Source: Legionella jordanis (GTDB lineage Bacteria; Pseudomonadota; Gammaproteobacteria; Legionellales; Legionellaceae). From it: 64,000 bases of DNA. The translations under genes and the position numbers were made by a program. Positions within the stretch are counted from its first letter, which is position 1. Each line of letters starts with the position of its first letter. Below are positions 61,912 through 64,000 of this stretch, one piece after another. The stretch covers positions 2,511,501-2,575,500 of the forward strand of contig NZ_LR134383.1 in the NCBI RefSeq assembly GCF_900637635.1, given 5' to 3'. The notes under the pieces were generated by a model. That model ran no database searches and was not told the DNA's origin. It was given only the letters and a program-made list of their open reading frames with translations.

Positions 61912-63843
61912 TCAATCCTCCAAATGGTTAACTTCGCCTTTTGCGACAATCTCTTGACGCAATATATCACAAATTGTATCAATATTCATCACACCCAAGT
62001 CCTTACCTTCTCGTGTTCGGACTGAAACTGAGTTTGTTTCAACTTCATTGTCCCCTATAACTAATAAATAGGGAACTTTTTGCAAAGTGTGCTCGCGGAT
62101 TTTAAAACCAATTTTCTCATTTCTCAAGTCAAAATTTGCGCGAATGCCTTGCTTTTTTAAAATTTGGCTGACTTTTTCAGCGAAAGGATGTTGTTTTTCG
62201 CTAATTGTTAGCACAGCTACTTGAACGGGAGCCAACCAAAGTGGAAAACGACCCGCATAATGCTCTATCAAAATTCCCATAAAACGTTCAAAGGAACCCA
62301 AAATGGCACGGTGGAGCATGACAGGAACTTTTCGACTGCCATCTTCAGCCACGTATTGGGCATCCAGTCTTTCAGGCATTGAAAAATCCACCTGGATGGT
62401 ACCGCACTGCCAAATTCTACCCAGGCAGTCAGATAAAGAGCATTCTATTTTTGGACCATAGAAGGCGCCTTCACCCGGTGCGTCGACCCATTCGATCCCT
62501 CTGCCAAGCATAGCCTGTTTTAAAGCGTCTTCCGCTTTGTCCCAAACTGCGTCGCTGCCTACCCTTTTTTCTGGACGTAGGGCCAAGCGATATTTAATTT
62601 CATTAAACCCAAAGTCCGCATAAACAGATTGCACCAATTCCAACATCATCGCAACTTCGGTTTGAATTTGTTCTTCAGTACAGAAAATATGAGCATCATC
62701 CTGCACCATGTTCCGCACTCGCATCAAACCGTGCAATGAACCCGATGGCTCACAGCGATGACAATTACCAAATTCAGCCAAACGCATGGGCAAATCACGA
62801 TAGCTGCGTAAACCCTGATTATAGATCTGGATATGGCAGGGGCAATTCATCGGCTTAACTGCGTATTCACGATTTTCCGTTTCGGTTAAAAACATTTCAT
62901 CGCGGAAATTAGCCCAGTGGCCGGATTTTTCCCAAAGAACTTTATCAACCAATTGGGGGGTTTTGATTTCCTGATAACCAAAATCGGCAAGCCTTGAACG
63001 CATGTATTGTTCTAAAATTTGATAGACGGTCCACCCTTTGGAATGCCAAAAAACCATTCCAGGTGCAATTTCCTGAAAATGAAATAAATCAAGTGCCTTT
63101 CCCAGTTTACGGTGATCGCGCTTTTCGGCTTCCTCAATTCGATGCAAATAGGCAGCCAAGGATTTTTTATCGAGCCATGCTGTACCATAAATGCGCTGTA
63201 GCATTTCATTATTGGCATCACCCCGCCAATAAGCTCCAGCCACTTTAGTTAGTTTAAAAGCCTTTAAATGGCCGGTTGAAGGCACATGGGGACCACGACA
63301 AAGATCTTCAAAATCACCCTGCTTATATAAAGAAAGCACTTCGTCTTGAGGGATATCCGCAATGATTTTTGCCTTGTACTCTTCGCCAAGACTGCGAAAA
63401 TAGGCCACCGCCTCATCGCGTGGCATCACTCGCCGGCTAACCGGATAATCTGCTTTGGCGAGCTCATACATTTTGGCTTCAATACGCTCCAAATCTTCAG
63501 GCGTAAAGGGTCTTTGGAAAGCGAAATCATAGTAAAAACCGTCCTCAATAACCGGACCAATAGTGACCTGCGCGCTCGGAAATAATAATTTGACCGCTTG
63601 TGCCAAAAGATGTGCAGCCGAATGGCGAATTATTTCCAGACTTTCTTTTTCTTGTTTCTCGGTAACGATGACGACATCACAATCACGGTCGATTAAAAAA
63701 CTGGTATCGACCAATTTGCCATCAACCTTTCCTGCCAATGCAGCTTTTGCTAAACCAGGGCTAATGCTTTGCGCGACTTCGTGAATCGACACCGGTTGTT
63801 CAAAATGTTTAACAGTTCCGTCAGGCAATTTAATATTGGGCAT
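61912..63843 (-). CDS. thrS: Threonine-tRNA ligase
   Basis: 643 residues. N-terminal TGS domain (about 1-62), editing domain with [12 protein letters not shown], catalytic core with [42 protein letters not shown] and VQDDAHIFC (zinc Cys and His), then the anticodon-binding domain near 545-640. The three-base gap to infC means tight coupling. In E. coli thrS is autoregulated through a tRNA-like operator in its leader; the 115-base leader here (63844-63958) may hold one but I cannot fold it reliably. Confidence 0.97.
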   Translation of the reverse strand: MPNIKLPDGTVKHFEQPVSIHEVAQSISPGLAKAALAGKVDGKLVDTSFLIDRDCDVVIVTEKQEKESLEIIRHSAAHLLAQAVKLLFPSAQVTIGPVIEDGFYYDFAFQRPFTPEDLERIEAKMYELAKADYPVSRRVMPRDEAVAYFRSLGEEYKAKIIADIPQDEVLSLYKQGDFEDLCRGPHVPSTGHLKAFKLTKVAGAYWRGDANNEMLQRIYGTAWLDKKSLAAYLHRIEEAEKRDHRKLGKALDLFHFQEIAPGMVFWHSKGWTVYQILEQYMRSRLADFGYQEIKTPQLVDKVLWEKSGHWANFRDEMFLTETENREYAVKPMNCPCHIQIYNQGLRSYRDLPMRLAEFGNCHRCEPSGSLHGLMRVRNMVQDDAHIFCTEEQIQTEVAMMLELVQSVYADFGFNEIKYRLALRPEKRVGSDAVWDKAEDALKQAMLGRGIEWVDAPGEGAFYGPKIECSLSDCLGRIWQCGTIQVDFSMPERLDAQYVAEDGSRKVPVMLHRAILGSFERFMGILIEHYAGRFPLWLAPVQVAVLTISEKQHPFAEKVSQILKKQGIRANFDLRNEKIGFKIREHTLQKVPYLLVIGDNEVETNSVSVRTREGKDLGVMNIDTICDILRQEIVAKGEVNHLED

Positions 63844-63958
63844 TCTATTATCTCCGTCCCTCAGGCAGATAAATCAACAATCATAGTTGCATTGGCCAAC
63901 GATAGCCAGTGTTAGCCTTTAGAAATTTGATTTTTGCAAGAAATTTTCTGGCTATGGC

Positions 63959-63985
63959 AAAAAAAAAACCCTGTCTGGCAGGGTT
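63959..63985 (-). terminator. Intrinsic terminator after the tRNA gene
   Basis: Minus strand AACCCTG-CCAGA-CAGGGTT followed by a run of about nine T residues. It ends the tRNA transcript about five bases after the CCA, upstream of thrS, so thrS needs its own promoter in 63844-63958. Confidence 0.85.
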
Positions 63986-63989
63986 AATT

Positions 63990-64000
63990 TGGTAGGCACG
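63990..64000 (-). tRNA. 3' end of a tRNA gene, probably tRNA-Val(GAC) (cut by the window)
   Basis: Read on the minus strand the last bases are CGTGCCT-A-CCA: a seven-base acceptor strand, discriminator A and encoded CCA, followed directly by a terminator. The acceptor CGTGCCT is that of tRNA-Val(GAC), which lies just upstream of thrS in Pseudomonas too. Only 11 bases are in the window. Confidence 0.55.

Noticed and set aside
63905-63935. LetA-type site (TNAGAAATTTCTNA) upstream of thrS
   Set aside because: Only the left half matches (TTAGAAATTT); the palindrome is not completed.

Overview
The window comes from a Legionella-type gammaproteobacterium. The clearest evidence is a full set of region I Dot/Icm type IVB secretion genes (dotD-dotC-dotB, then icmV-dotA divergent from icmW-icmX). 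They are embedded in a housekeeping backbone (rpoH-ftsXEY, the mutL/miaA cluster, petABC, thrS-infC-rpmI-rplT-pheST-ihfA) laid out as in Legionella. A mevalonate-pathway gene pair at the left end and several orphan proteins with eukaryotic-like or effector-like features fit the same genus. The DNA is AT-leaning throughout and I saw no insertion sequence, phage gene, CRISPR array or rRNA.

Layout. 1-2500: end of queE, then diphosphomevalonate decarboxylase and mevalonate kinase. 2553-7359: accessory stretch with a Cys-His-Asp protease-like protein behind a PmrA-type promoter, a PLP-dependent serine/threonine dehydratase, a secreted pair of peptidoglycan enzymes (MltA-like and amidase) and a membrane protein. 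7421-14111: small Cys-rich protein, DUF4142 protein, ftsB, enolase, two uncharacterised proteins, the DUF47/Pit phosphate transport pair and a small conserved protein. 14206-22658: adenosine-deaminase-family gene, a 130-residue F-box-like protein, an acidic-tailed protein, a 1690-residue protein, a GNAT acetyltransferase and a 55-residue Gln/Pro/Gly-rich peptide. 22904-29673: rpoH, ftsX, ftsE, ftsY, a pair of M16 peptidases and rsmD. 29762-39136: Dot/Icm region I, with only about 1.4 kb between dotB and dotA. 39380-43364: amino acid permease, a two-helix membrane protein and a 594-residue helical protein. 43764-52215: glycosyltransferase, zinc-finger protein, miaA, mutL, amiB, tsaE, nnr and sspBA. 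52385-64000: cytochrome bc1, rpsI/rplM, ihfA-pheT-pheS, rplT-rpmI-infC-thrS and the last bases of a tRNA.

How it fits together. DotD and DotC are outer-membrane core lipoproteins, DotB the cytoplasmic ATPase, DotA a polytopic inner-membrane protein, IcmV a membrane protein, IcmW an effector chaperone and IcmX a secreted/periplasmic component. Several neighbouring orphans could be substrates of this machine. Two of them (starts at 2615 and at 33629 on the minus strand) have matching 17-bp PmrA-like boxes followed by a -10 element at the same distance. A third (15206) carries a good F-box match. These are inferences from sequence pattern; none has been shown to be translocated.

Small items that simple gene calling would miss: infC begins at an ATT codon (61908), a 55-aa gene with a strong ribosome binding site and its own terminator lies at 22491-22658, and a terminator lies 17 bases upstream of pheS with no Phe-rich leader peptide.
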